From NCBI GenBank assembly GCA_023425025.1, contig JAFADG010000006.1, forward strand, positions 1-60,651: a DNA stretch of 60,651 nt. Reading direction: 5' to 3'. Under the pieces are notes generated by a model that was not told the origin of the DNA, did not search any database, and saw only the letters and a program-made list of their open reading frames with translations. The number at the start of each line of letters is the position of its first letter. Within the stretch, counting starts at the first letter, position 1. The position numbers and the translations under genes were made by a program. Shown in pieces: positions 17,350 to 24,815 of this stretch. Source of the DNA: Bacillota bacterium (GTDB lineage Bacteria; Bacillota; Clostridia; Christensenellales; Aristaeellaceae).

Positions 17350-17378
17350 AGTGTAACGGTTCTTTTGCTTATTTTCAA
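17350..17378 (-). promoter_or_regulatory. Promoter of the LacI gene
   Basis: On the minus strand TTGAAA (17373-17378) and TACACT (17350-17355) are 17 bases apart and point to the regulator at 17306. Confidence 0.6.
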
Positions 17379-17417
17379 GCTTCTTTTGAAAAACGCGGCA
17401 TTTTTGCCTGTTTAAAT

Positions 17418-17432
17418 CATAACGTTTTCAAA
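17418..17432 (-). promoter_or_regulatory. cre-like half-conserved operator
   Basis: On the minus strand TTTGAAAACGTTATG shares TTGAAAACG with the operator at 17541-17564 but its second half is less symmetric. It lies upstream of the LacI promoter and about 130 bases from the main operator, compatible with looping. Confidence 0.45.
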
Positions 17433-17501
17433 TCGAAGAGCAATACTGAGTGTGGATATCCAATTCAACCAAATTTTTTTCTGAAATATTTGGTTTTTCT
17501 A

Positions 17502-17529
17502 TTGCATTTGTATTTGTTTTGCATATAAT
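17502..17529 (+). promoter_or_regulatory. Promoter of the Liv-type importer operon
   Basis: TTGCAT (17502-17507) and a perfect TATAAT (17524-17529) are 16 bases apart. The operator begins 12 bases after the -10 box, over the expected start site. Confidence 0.7.
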
Positions 17530-17540
17530 AAGCGTATAGA

Positions 17541-17564
17541 TGCTTTGAAAACGTATTCAAAGCA
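17541..17564 (+). promoter_or_regulatory. 24-base LacI-type operator
   Basis: Arms TGCTTTGAA and TTCAAAGCA are perfectly complementary around a central AACGTA; only one symmetric pair of the 24 bases mismatches. The middle also satisfies the cre consensus. It is the best operator candidate in the window and lies directly downstream of the importer promoter. Confidence 0.75.
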
Positions 17565-17600
17565 AAAACCGGGAAAAACCGAAAAGGAAGGATGACACTC

Positions 17601-18767
17601 ATGAAAAAGGCTTTCGCGCTCCTCCTGTCTGCCGTGATGGTCCTCACAATGGCCTCTCTTCCCGCCTATGCGGCGACCGCCCCCGGCGGCGAACCCATCA
17701 AAATCGGCCTTGCCACCGTGCTGACCGGCGAGCGCGCCATGGAGGGCGAATACGCCTCCAACGCCGCCGCAATCATCACCCAGGAGATCAACGACGCGGG
17801 CGGCGTACTGGGGCGCCCGATTCAGATCGTCATTGAAGACGGCCTGGGCACGGACGTGGGCGCGGTCAACGCGTACCGCAAGCTGGCCGACGATCCGGCA
17901 ACCGTGGCGATCATCGGCAGTGACAACTCCAACGACAACATCGCCATTTCCAACGACGCCCTTCAGGCGAAGATCCTCACCACGGCCCAGGGCTCCAGCC
18001 CCAAGCTGCGGGACATCTGCAACAACGACAATCCCTGGCTCTTCCAGCTGCGCGCCTGCGAGCAGACCATGATCGACGCGTTGATCGGCTTTGCTGTGGA
18101 AGAAAAAGGCTACAAGAAGTTTGCCATCATCCATGACACGGAAACCAACTCTTCCGACCAAACCCGCCTGTTTACCGAAGCGCTCCAGCGCCGCGGCATC
18201 GAGCCGCTGGCCGTGGTTCCCTTTACCACAGGCACAAAGGACTTTACCTCCCACATCACCAAAATACAGCAGGTGGAACCGGAAGCCATCATCGGCGCAT
18301 GCCTCTTTAACGAAGCGGCCATCATTGCCGAACAGATCCGTGCCTTTGGCATGGAGGATATGCCCATCTTTGGCTCCAACGCCTGGGCGGACCCCGTAAC
18401 CATCCAGCTGGGCGGCGCGGCCCTCAACGGCGTGTACAGCGCGGCCGCCTGGGTGCCCAACACCACCAACCCCAAGGGCGCCGCTTTCTCCACAAAGTAT
18501 GAGGAGCTCTACGGACAGGTCTGCGCGAAGGCTGCCGCCCAGATTTACGACCATGTGAGCGTGATCTGCGAAGCCATCACCAGGGCCGGCTCCACCGACC
18601 GCCAGGCGGTCCGCGATGCCATGGCGACCATTGACGCCTATGCCGGCGCCATCACGACCTATGATTGCCGCACCAACGGCGACTGCGGCCGCGGCGGCCT
18701 GGTAGTGCAAATCGTGGATGAAGTGCCCACCGTTTTGCAGGAGATCTATTCCGAAAAGCAGTTCTAA
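17601..18767 (+). CDS. Liv-type ABC transporter substrate-binding protein
   Basis: The 388-residue extracytoplasmic protein belongs to the Leu/Ile/Val-binding type I family (Peripla_BP_6). A signal peptide ends LPAYAA with no lipobox cysteine. Mature landmarks are IKIGLATVLTGERAMEGEYA, INDAGGVLGRPIQIVIEDG and VAIIGSDNSNDNIAISN, which holds the ligand-binding serine/threonine region of the family. ATG 17601 is chosen over 17592 because AAAGGAAGG sits at the right distance. LacI control and the RpiB-family gene at the operon end suggest the ligand is not a branched-chain amino acid but a sugar-like or nucleoside-like compound; this is inference. Confidence 0.88.
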   Translation: MKKAFALLLSAVMVLTMASLPAYAATAPGGEPIKIGLATVLTGERAMEGEYASNAAAIITQEINDAGGVLGRPIQIVIEDGLGTDVGAVNAYRKLADDPATVAIIGSDNSNDNIAISNDALQAKILTTAQGSSPKLRDICNNDNPWLFQLRACEQTMIDALIGFAVEEKGYKKFAIIHDTETNSSDQTRLFTEALQRRGIEPLAVVPFTTGTKDFTSHITKIQQVEPEAIIGACLFNEAAIIAEQIRAFGMEDMPIFGSNAWADPVTIQLGGAALNGVYSAAAWVPNTTNPKGAAFSTKYEELYGQVCAKAAAQIYDHVSVICEAITRAGSTDRQAVRDAMATIDAYAGAITTYDCRTNGDCGRGGLVVQIVDEVPTVLQEIYSEKQF

Positions 18768-18928
18768 TATTTAATAAGCGCCCTCCGTGCCGGAGACCCT
18801 GGCGCGGAGGGCGTTGATTTTGGGACACTGCACCGCATAAAGCGCGGCGGCGGTTTGGGACCGGGAACGCGTGAAAACCGGCGGCGCACCTTGATCCCGG
18901 ACGTCATGAGAAAAGGAGATACGTTCCT
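18768..18928 (+). other. Hairpin-bearing gap between binding-protein and permease genes
   Basis: CGCCCTCCG (18779-18787) and CGGAGGGCG (18805-18813) form a 9-base GC stem 12 bases after the stop, without a T-run. It probably stabilises the upstream mRNA or reduces read-through into the transport genes. The rest of the gap is GC-rich with no gene. Confidence 0.55.
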
Positions 18929-19804
18929 ATGGGACAAAACATACAGTTGCTGGTGTCCGGCCTTTCCACCGGGGTGGTGTACGGGATGATTGCCATGGGC
19001 ATGGTGCTCATCTTTCGGGCCGTGGGCGTCATGAACTTTGCCCAGGGTGAGTTTCTGATGATCGGCGGCTATCTTTGCTACACCTTCAACCAGATATTGA
19101 ACCTTCCCATCATACTGTCGCTGGTGCTGGCCAGCGTGGGGATCGGCGTGGTGGGCGTGCTGTTTATGCGCACAGCCTATTGGCCCCTTCGCAGAGCGCA
19201 GGTGCGGGCCATCATCGTCAGCGCCATGGGCGCTTCGATGGTTTTCAAGGAGGGCGCGCGCCTGATCTGGGGCTCCATCCCCGTGAAGGTGGACAAGGTC
19301 ATCGCGGCCCCCATCAGGCTGTTTGCCGGCGGCATCATTCAGGGGCAGTATCTGGCCATCATCATTGTGTCGGCTGTCCTGATGCTTCTGGTGTATCTGC
19401 TGCTGGAAAAAACGTTCATCGGGCACATCATGCAGGCCACCGCGCAGGACCAGTACATGGCCTCCATGGTGGGGGTGCCCGTCATTTTCTCCATTGCCAT
19501 GACCTTTGCCTTAAGCGCCATGATCACCGGCATTGGCGGCGGCATGCTGGCGCCGCTGTTCTTCCTGAACAATACCATGGGCGCCACCGCGGGCGCCAAG
19601 GCCTTTGCCGCAATCGTCATCGGCGGGTTTGGCAGCGTGCCCGGCGCCATCGTCGGCGGGCTGATCGTAGGGCTGATCGAAGCCTTTGGCGGTGCGTATA
19701 TCAGCACCACATACCAGCTGGTGCTCATCTATATCGGCCTGATCCTTGTGCTGATGATTCGGCCCCAGGGGCTGTTCAGCGGCAAGATTCAGGAAAAGGC
19801 GTAG
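18929..19804 (+). CDS. Liv-type ABC transporter permease (LivH family)
   Basis: The 291-residue membrane protein has the LivH landmarks: an N-terminal GLSTGVVYGMIAMGMVLIFR, VMNFAQGEFLMIGGYLCY and a C-terminal GGFGSVPGAIVGGLIVGLIE. About eight hydrophobic segments span the length. It is one half of the membrane channel together with the LivM-type protein encoded ten bases downstream. AAAGGAG precedes ATG 18929. The family handles branched-chain amino acids, urea, amides and aromatic acids in known cases; the substrate here is open. Confidence 0.92.
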   Translation: MGQNIQLLVSGLSTGVVYGMIAMGMVLIFRAVGVMNFAQGEFLMIGGYLCYTFNQILNLPIILSLVLASVGIGVVGVLFMRTAYWPLRRAQVRAIIVSAMGASMVFKEGARLIWGSIPVKVDKVIAAPIRLFAGGIIQGQYLAIIIVSAVLMLLVYLLLEKTFIGHIMQATAQDQYMASMVGVPVIFSIAMTFALSAMITGIGGGMLAPLFFLNNTMGATAGAKAFAAIVIGGFGSVPGAIVGGLIVGLIEAFGGAYISTTYQLVLIYIGLILVLMIRPQGLFSGKIQEKA

Positions 19805-19814
19805 GGGGCTGACT

Positions 19815-20807
19815 ATGAACACAACAACATCCATAGCCCAAACCATGAAAAAGGTCTCCCGCTTTTTGCCTGTTGCCATACTTATGCTGTTTGCTTTTGC
19901 GCCCATGGTGACGGGCAACTACATGCTTAGGGTTTTGAACATAGCGCTCATTACCTATCTTTGCGTGCTGAGCGTGTACGTGCTGCTGGGCATGTGCGGC
20001 CAGAACTCCTTTGCCCAGGCGGGGCTTTGGGGCGTGGGGGCCTACACTGCCGCAAATGTTGTAATGAAGCTGAACATGCCGCCCCTTGTGGCGATGCTGG
20101 CCGCCGTTGCGGGTACCGCCCTGTTCGCGTTCATCCTGGGCTTTGCCTTCTTTCGGCTGCGCCAATACTATTTCACCTTTGCTTCCGTTGGGCTGATGAC
20201 CATATTGAACGGCCTGTTTATGAACTGGGAGCCGGTGACCGGCGGGGCGCTGGGCATTCAAAACGTTCCGAAGTTTTCCGTCGGCCCTCTCGCGTTTCAC
20301 TCCGAAGCCTCGTACTTCTACCTGATCCTGGCCTTTTGCGTGGCGGCATTCATCGGCATGCGGCTGCTTTTCTACTCGCGCTTGGGCCGCTCCTTCATGG
20401 CCATCCGCGACAATGAAATCGCCGCCAACTGCATGGGCGTCAACAGCCTGCTGACCAAAAGCGTCGCCTTTGGCATATCCGGCGCGCTGTGCGGGCTGGC
20501 GGGGGCGCTGTACGCGTTTTTGTCCGGCTACCTAAGCTATCAGACGTTTACCTACCAGCAATCCACCATGTACCTGATCATGATCATGCTGGGCGGTACG
20601 GCTTCCCCCAGCGGGGCCATCATCGGCACGATGATTATCTCGCTTTTGCAAGAGTGGGTGCGCCCGCTGGCCAATTTTATGCAGCTGATTTACGGCGGGG
20701 GAATCATGATTTTGATGATCGTGCAGCCGGAAGGAATTTTGGGAGGAGGCAAGGCGCTTTATGACATGCTCTTCAAGCGGAAAAAGCCCGGTACTCACAC
20801 TGTCTGA
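19815..20807 (+). CDS. Liv-type ABC transporter permease (LivM family)
   Basis: The 330-residue membrane protein shows the LivM pattern: LLGMCGQNSFAQAGLWGVGA in the first third, RLGRSFMAIRDNEIAANCMG on the cytoplasmic loop and GGTASPSGAIIGTMIISLL near the C-terminus. It pairs with the LivH-type subunit. Its last 47 bases overlap the start of the ATPase gene in another frame, so translation of the two is probably coupled. Confidence 0.92.
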   Translation: MNTTTSIAQTMKKVSRFLPVAILMLFAFAPMVTGNYMLRVLNIALITYLCVLSVYVLLGMCGQNSFAQAGLWGVGAYTAANVVMKLNMPPLVAMLAAVAGTALFAFILGFAFFRLRQYYFTFASVGLMTILNGLFMNWEPVTGGALGIQNVPKFSVGPLAFHSEASYFYLILAFCVAAFIGMRLLFYSRLGRSFMAIRDNEIAANCMGVNSLLTKSVAFGISGALCGLAGALYAFLSGYLSYQTFTYQQSTMYLIMIMLGGTASPSGAIIGTMIISLLQEWVRPLANFMQLIYGGGIMILMIVQPEGILGGGKALYDMLFKRKKPGTHTV

Positions 20808-21525
20808 TGTAGTGAAGCGCTTCGGCGGCGTGACCGCGGCCGATCGCGTGTGCCTTGATCTGTACGGCGGCGAGGTGTTCGGCCTTATCGGGCCCAACGG
20901 CTCCGGCAAAACCACGCTGCTCAACCTGATTACCGGCATCTATAAGGCGGATGGCGGCGTGATTTCGCTGGAAGGCCGCGACATCACCAAGGCGCCCACC
21001 CATTTGCGGGCCAAGCTGGGCGTGGCCAGAAGCTTCCAGCACCCGCGTCTTTTGGGCAGGTGCGATATTGAAACCAACATTCTGGTAGGGCTGGACCTGG
21101 CGGGCCGCCGGCGCCTGCCCCAGGCAAGGCAGCACCGGGAATACATGCAGTCGCTGCTGGGTGCCGCGGGGCTTGAAAAAGTCAACCTGAAGGACAGCAC
21201 CGAAAAGCTTTCCTACGGCCAGCAAAAGATGCTGGAAATCGTCCGCGCCCTGCTCAGTTACCCCAAGGTGCTGCTGCTGGATGAGCCTGCCGCGGGCCTT
21301 AACCGGGCGGAGATGGATTACATCCGCGCGCTGATTGGCATCGCGGTGAAACAGGGCATTGCGGTTTTGCTCATCGAGCACGCGATGGATCTGGTCATGG
21401 AAATCTGCGACCGCATTACCGTATTAAACTTTGGCCGCCAGCTGACCACGGGCCTTCCGCAGCAGGTGCAGGAAAATCCCGATGTGATTGAGGCCTACCT
21501 GGGAGGAGGGGGGAAAAGCGCATGA
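20761..21525 (+). CDS. Liv-type ABC transporter ATPase (LivG family)
   Basis: The 254-residue cytoplasmic ATPase has Walker A GPNGSGKTT, signature LSYGQQKMLEIVRAL, Walker B VLLLDEPAAGLN and the switch His in IEHAMDLV. Y in the second signature position replaces the usual G/S-G-G pattern, as seen in other LivG proteins. ATG 20761 lies 47 bases inside livM-like DNA, with GGGAGGAGG ten bases upstream, and gives the full N-terminal strand TLSDVVKRFGGV. It pairs with the LivF-type ATPase next in the operon. Confidence 0.9.
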   Translation: MTCSSSGKSPVLTLSDVVKRFGGVTAADRVCLDLYGGEVFGLIGPNGSGKTTLLNLITGIYKADGGVISLEGRDITKAPTHLRAKLGVARSFQHPRLLGRCDIETNILVGLDLAGRRRLPQARQHREYMQSLLGAAGLEKVNLKDSTEKLSYGQQKMLEIVRALLSYPKVLLLDEPAAGLNRAEMDYIRALIGIAVKQGIAVLLIEHAMDLVMEICDRITVLNFGRQLTTGLPQQVQENPDVIEAYLGGGGKSA

Positions 21526-22250
21526 TGCAGATTAAAAATCTCGTTTCCCGCTATGGCCACATCGAGGCGCTGCACGGCATCAGCCTGGAAGTGGGCGAAA
21601 AGGAAATCGTCGCGCTCATCGGCAGCAACGGCGCCGGCAAAACCACTTTGCTCAACTCCATTTCCGGCCATGTGGAAACCACCGGAAGCATACTGTATCA
21701 CGGGGAGGAGCTGCGCGGGAAAAAGCCCCACGCGATTACACGCAAGGGGGTTTTGCAGGTGCCCGAGGGCCGGCATGTGTTTCCCGGCCTGACGGTGGAA
21801 GAGAACCTGGCCGTTGGTACCGTGGTATGGAAGGGCATCAAGCTGATGGCCGGCAACATCAGCAGCGATTTGGAATATGTGTACGGCTGCTTTCCAAGGC
21901 TGAAGGAGCGCCGCGCGCAGCTGGCGTGGAGCCTTTCCGGCGGCGAGCAGCAGATGCTGGTGATCGGCCGCGCGCTGATGGGGCATCCCAAAATGCTGAT
22001 GCTGGATGAGCCCTCCATGGGCCTGGCGCCCCTGGTGATTGAAGAGGTGTTTGAGCGCATCGTGGCCATCAACCAGACCGGCATCCCCGTATTGCTGGTG
22101 GAGCAGAACGCGAAGCTGGCCCTGCAGGTATCCAACCGGGCGTATGTGATCGAGCGGGGCAACATTACCCACAGCGGCCTTTCCAAAGATCTTGGAGAGG
22201 ACGACAAGGTGAAGGAAGCCTACCTGGGTAAAAAGAAAACAACGGCCTAG
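21522..22250 (+). CDS. Liv-type ABC transporter ATPase (LivF family)
   Basis: The 242-residue ATPase has Walker A GSNGAGKTT, signature LSGGEQQMLVIGRAL, Walker B MLMLDEPSMGLAP and the switch region VEQNAKLAL, all typical of LivF. Start overlaps the LivG-type stop by four bases (ATGA). It completes a five-part importer (one binding protein, two permeases, two ATPases), the only importer here besides the ribose-type one that brings its own ATPases. Confidence 0.92.
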   Translation: MMQIKNLVSRYGHIEALHGISLEVGEKEIVALIGSNGAGKTTLLNSISGHVETTGSILYHGEELRGKKPHAITRKGVLQVPEGRHVFPGLTVEENLAVGTVVWKGIKLMAGNISSDLEYVYGCFPRLKERRAQLAWSLSGGEQQMLVIGRALMGHPKMLMLDEPSMGLAPLVIEEVFERIVAINQTGIPVLLVEQNAKLALQVSNRAYVIERGNITHSGLSKDLGEDDKVKEAYLGKKKTTA

Positions 22251-22286
22251 GCGGCTGCCTTGGCCAACAGTAAAGGACGGATGAAT

Positions 22287-22751
22287 ATGAAGCTTTCCAT
22301 AGGTTGCGACCATGCGGGTTATTCTTTAAAAATGGCCATGCTGCCTTTGCTTGAGAAAGCGGGACACGAAATCATTGACAACGGGTGCCACGATCCCGCA
22401 CAAATGCCTTATTTTCCTGATGTGGCCAAAGCCGTATGCCAGCACATTCTGGATGGCAGCGCCGAGCGCGGCATTATGTTCTGCGGCTCCGGCGTCGGGG
22501 CGTCCATCGCATGCAACAAGATTCCCGGCATCCGTGCCAGCATGATCCATGACTGGCACTGCGCCCATCAGGCCGTGGAACACGACCATGTGCAGGTGAT
22601 GTGCATCGGCGAGAAAATCGTGGGACCCTGGCTGGCCTGGGATCTGATTCAGGAATTCCTCAAGGCAACGGGAGACACGGACGAGCGCGCCATGACGGTG
22701 CTGAAAAAGCTGCGGGAAATGGATGAAGCCTTTGCCGGCGCGGCAAAGTGA
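22287..22751 (+). CDS. RpiB/LacAB-family sugar-phosphate isomerase
   Basis: The 154-residue cytoplasmic protein has the family start IGCDHAGYSLK, the phosphate loop FCGSGVGASIACNKIPGIRA with catalytic Cys66, and a C-terminal VMCIGEKIVGP. The active-site helix reads HDWHCAHQAVEHDHVQ, whereas ribose-5-phosphate isomerase B usually has a Tyr in this helix and HNDAN; the HQ-VEHD form recalls tetrose-phosphate isomerases of the same family (from memory). Substrate is therefore open between ribose 5-phosphate and another aldose phosphate. AAAGGACGG supports ATG 22287 over 22281 and the TTG at 22260. It closes the Liv-type operon. Confidence 0.82.
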   Translation: MKLSIGCDHAGYSLKMAMLPLLEKAGHEIIDNGCHDPAQMPYFPDVAKAVCQHILDGSAERGIMFCGSGVGASIACNKIPGIRASMIHDWHCAHQAVEHDHVQVMCIGEKIVGPWLAWDLIQEFLKATGDTDERAMTVLKKLREMDEAFAGAAK

Positions 22752-22779
22752 ACGCAAAGGAAGGGAACCTGACGCGGTG

Positions 22780-23127
22780 AATATGCCCGAGCGCCGGTGG
22801 GTGAAGTAGGCTGTATCTTTTCCGTGCCTGCCTGCCCGTTTCCGTCATTTTGCGCGATAGCATGCATTTGCGTGCCGTCGGGGATGCGTGCGGGAACCAG
22901 CTGCTGCAATCCTCACCGAACGTCATCTGCGTCTGTTCGAAACCGCCCTTCTTCATGCGCCATACCTGCATGCGCCCGGTGCGTACCGAATTGAACCGGA
23001 TGTATTCGCCGCCCGGATCGTACGCTGGCCTGCCGCTGAGCCCTTTTGCATCGGTCAACTGCATTTCATCCCCGCCTTCGGTGGGGATGACGTTTATAGC
23101 GCCGCCGTTTTCGGGATTTTTGTGCAA
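22780..23127 (-). pseudogene. Remnant of a TolB-like PD40 beta-propeller protein
   Basis: On the minus strand a decayed frame reads INVIPTEGGDEMQLTDAKGL, then PAYDPGGEYIRFNSVRTGRM and QTQMTFGEDCSSWFPHASP, which is the repeat pattern and C-terminal end of TolB/PD40 propeller proteins in Firmicutes. There is no start region: upstream sequence (23128 onward) is the promoter area of the next operon. Several residues normally conserved are altered and the end runs into unrelated codons. The fragment is about 100 residues of a protein usually near 300. It suggests a deletion when the two sugar operons came together. Confidence 0.65.
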
Positions 23128-23196
23128 GCGCAGGGGTCTGCTTCTTTCCTGTTGATGAAGATTTTCTTTCGCCGTTTTTGAACAGGCTTTTTGCTG

Positions 23197-23225
23197 TTGA
23201 CAACGGTTGTATAGTGTGTTAGTAT
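23197..23225 (+). promoter_or_regulatory. Promoter of the CUT1/ADP-ribosylglycohydrolase operon
   Basis: A perfect TTGACA (23197-23202) and TAGTAT (23220-23225) are 17 bases apart, leaving a 158-base leader before the binding-protein gene. The first operator begins nine bases downstream. Confidence 0.65.
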
Positions 23226-23233
23226 CTAGACGA

Positions 23234-23248
23234 ATGTAAACGATATCA
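23234..23248 (+). promoter_or_regulatory. LacI-family operator, proximal copy
   Basis: ATGTAAACGATATCA fits the cre consensus throughout and differs by one base from the copy at 23310-23324. It lies at the expected transcription start. Confidence 0.65.
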
Positions 23249-23309
23249 TTTATAGAGGATGAGAGATTATGGATGTATTTTCGTATGATTTTTTACTGAC
23301 TTAATATAA

Positions 23310-23324
23310 ATGTAAACGGTATCA
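23310..23324 (+). promoter_or_regulatory. LacI-family operator, distal copy
   Basis: ATGTAAACGGTATCA lies 76 bases downstream of its twin, in the leader. Two near-identical copies at this spacing suggest co-operative binding or a roadblock by the LacI protein encoded at 32482 in the same operon. Confidence 0.65.
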
Positions 23325-23382
23325 TTAGAACGATAAAGGACGTTAGTTCCTTTGTTGGTAATCATGGACAGGAGGAAGACAA

Positions 23383-24741
23383 ATGGAAAAGCAACGCGGA
23401 ATCACAAAGGCAGTGGCGCTGGTTGCCGCTCTGCTGATGATGCTGGGGCTTGTCCCGGTGTCGCTGGCGGAGGGCGGCACAATCAGCGCCGAGGGCAAGG
23501 TCATCATCCCTTTCTGGCATGACGCTTCTGGGGAAGCGGCCACCTACGAATGGTGGACGAAATGGGTCAACGCGTTCAACGAGCAGAGCGGCACCATTTA
23601 CGTGGACATGCAGGCCGTTCCCGACGACGCCCGGGAAGCCAAGCTGAAGGCGGCCCAGGCCACCGGCACCGCGCCGCAAATCCTGTACGTCAACTACGCT
23701 ACCGCCATTTCCCAGGCGGAGCAGGGGCTGTACATGCCTTTGGACGACCTCATTGATCCCGCGCTGTGGGAAGACGTGTATGACAGCGTTGAGGAAATGT
23801 GCTCCGCCGGCGGCAGGCACTATCTCGTTCCGCACCATGTGGAGCCCTATTCGCTGCTGTTCTACCGCAAGGATTTGTTTGAGGCGGCGGGCCTTGATCC
23901 CAACGCGCCCCCCAAGTCCTGGGCGGAGCTTGTGGATTACGCCAAGAAGCTGACCCGTGAAGGCACGTTTGGCATCGGCATCGCCGGAGAAAACGACTAT
24001 GGCTGGACAAACTGGGGCTGGGAAGCCATGTTCGGCAAAAACCTGATCGACGAAACCTGGTCCACCCCCCTGGTTCAGGATCAGGAATTCAAAGACCTGA
24101 TCCAGCTCTATAAAGACCTGCTGGATGCCGGCGCCACCCCCGCCCAGCAGCTGGACGCCTTCTGGAATGTTCAGCCCCTGGCGGAAGGCCGCCTGGCCAT
24201 GCAATTGAACGGCTCCTGGGCCATCACACGTTTAAAGAACATGAATGATCTTGGCGCGGTCTGCCCGCCTGAAAACATCGGCGTGGCGCTTTGCCCGACG
24301 CCTGACGGCATGCAGGAAGGCCGTTCCACCGGCGCTTTGGGCGGTTGGGCCCTGGCCATCGACGGCATGGCGCAAAACCCCAAGGAATGCGCCGAGTTCA
24401 TCACCTGGCTGCTGATGAAGGACCCCGAGATCATGGCGGAATTCTTTGTAGGCGGCAATTTCTCCAAGTATACCGGCCGGGCCTCTGTGGATGAGGTGAT
24501 CATGGCGACGGATGCCGCCAAGAACGATCCCTGGCTGAAGGTGATCGCCGAAGGCCTGATCCCCTATGCCGGCATGGAACCCATCTACCCCTGGGACATT
24601 TCCGCCAGCTTCGCCACGGCCATGGGCAGCGTGCTGACTGCCGGCATGTCCATCGACGACGCGCTGGCCATCAGCGCGGAAGAGATTCAGGCGGTGATTG
24701 ACGATCAGGGCCTCGCGGGCAAAAATCCGCGCCTGCCGTAA
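23383..24741 (+). CDS. CUT1-type ABC transporter sugar-binding protein
   Basis: The 452-residue extracytoplasmic protein belongs to solute-binding protein family 1. A signal peptide ends VSLAEGG, AxA-like, with no lipobox. Landmarks are VIIPFWHDASGEAATYEWW, FNEQSGTIYVDMQAVPDDAR, LLFYRKDLFEAAGLDPNAPP and GALGGWALAIDGMAQNPKEC. It captures a carbohydrate for the two permeases that follow. The gene context (three ADP-ribosylglycohydrolase-family proteins and ribokinase) points to a ribose-containing ligand, by inference. AGGAGG precedes ATG 23383. No ATPase is encoded in this operon. Confidence 0.9.
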   Translation: MEKQRGITKAVALVAALLMMLGLVPVSLAEGGTISAEGKVIIPFWHDASGEAATYEWWTKWVNAFNEQSGTIYVDMQAVPDDAREAKLKAAQATGTAPQILYVNYATAISQAEQGLYMPLDDLIDPALWEDVYDSVEEMCSAGGRHYLVPHHVEPYSLLFYRKDLFEAAGLDPNAPPKSWAELVDYAKKLTREGTFGIGIAGENDYGWTNWGWEAMFGKNLIDETWSTPLVQDQEFKDLIQLYKDLLDAGATPAQQLDAFWNVQPLAEGRLAMQLNGSWAITRLKNMNDLGAVCPPENIGVALCPTPDGMQEGRSTGALGGWALAIDGMAQNPKECAEFITWLLMKDPEIMAEFFVGGNFSKYTGRASVDEVIMATDAAKNDPWLKVIAEGLIPYAGMEPIYPWDISASFATAMGSVLTAGMSIDDALAISAEEIQAVIDDQGLAGKNPRLP

Positions 24742-24753
24742 CAAAAGCTCATT

Positions 24754-24789
24754 GGGGCTGCCTTGACGCAGATAAGGCAAGGCAGCCCC
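24754..24789 (+). other. Hairpin between binding-protein and permease genes
   Basis: GGGGCTGCCTTG (24754-24765) and CAAGGCAGCCCC (24778-24789) form a perfect 12-base stem with a 12-base loop, followed by ATTT only. It probably limits read-through or protects the upstream mRNA so that binding protein exceeds permease. Confidence 0.65.
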
Positions 24790-24815
24790 CATTTCATGTA
24801 TCGGGGGGATCAAAC

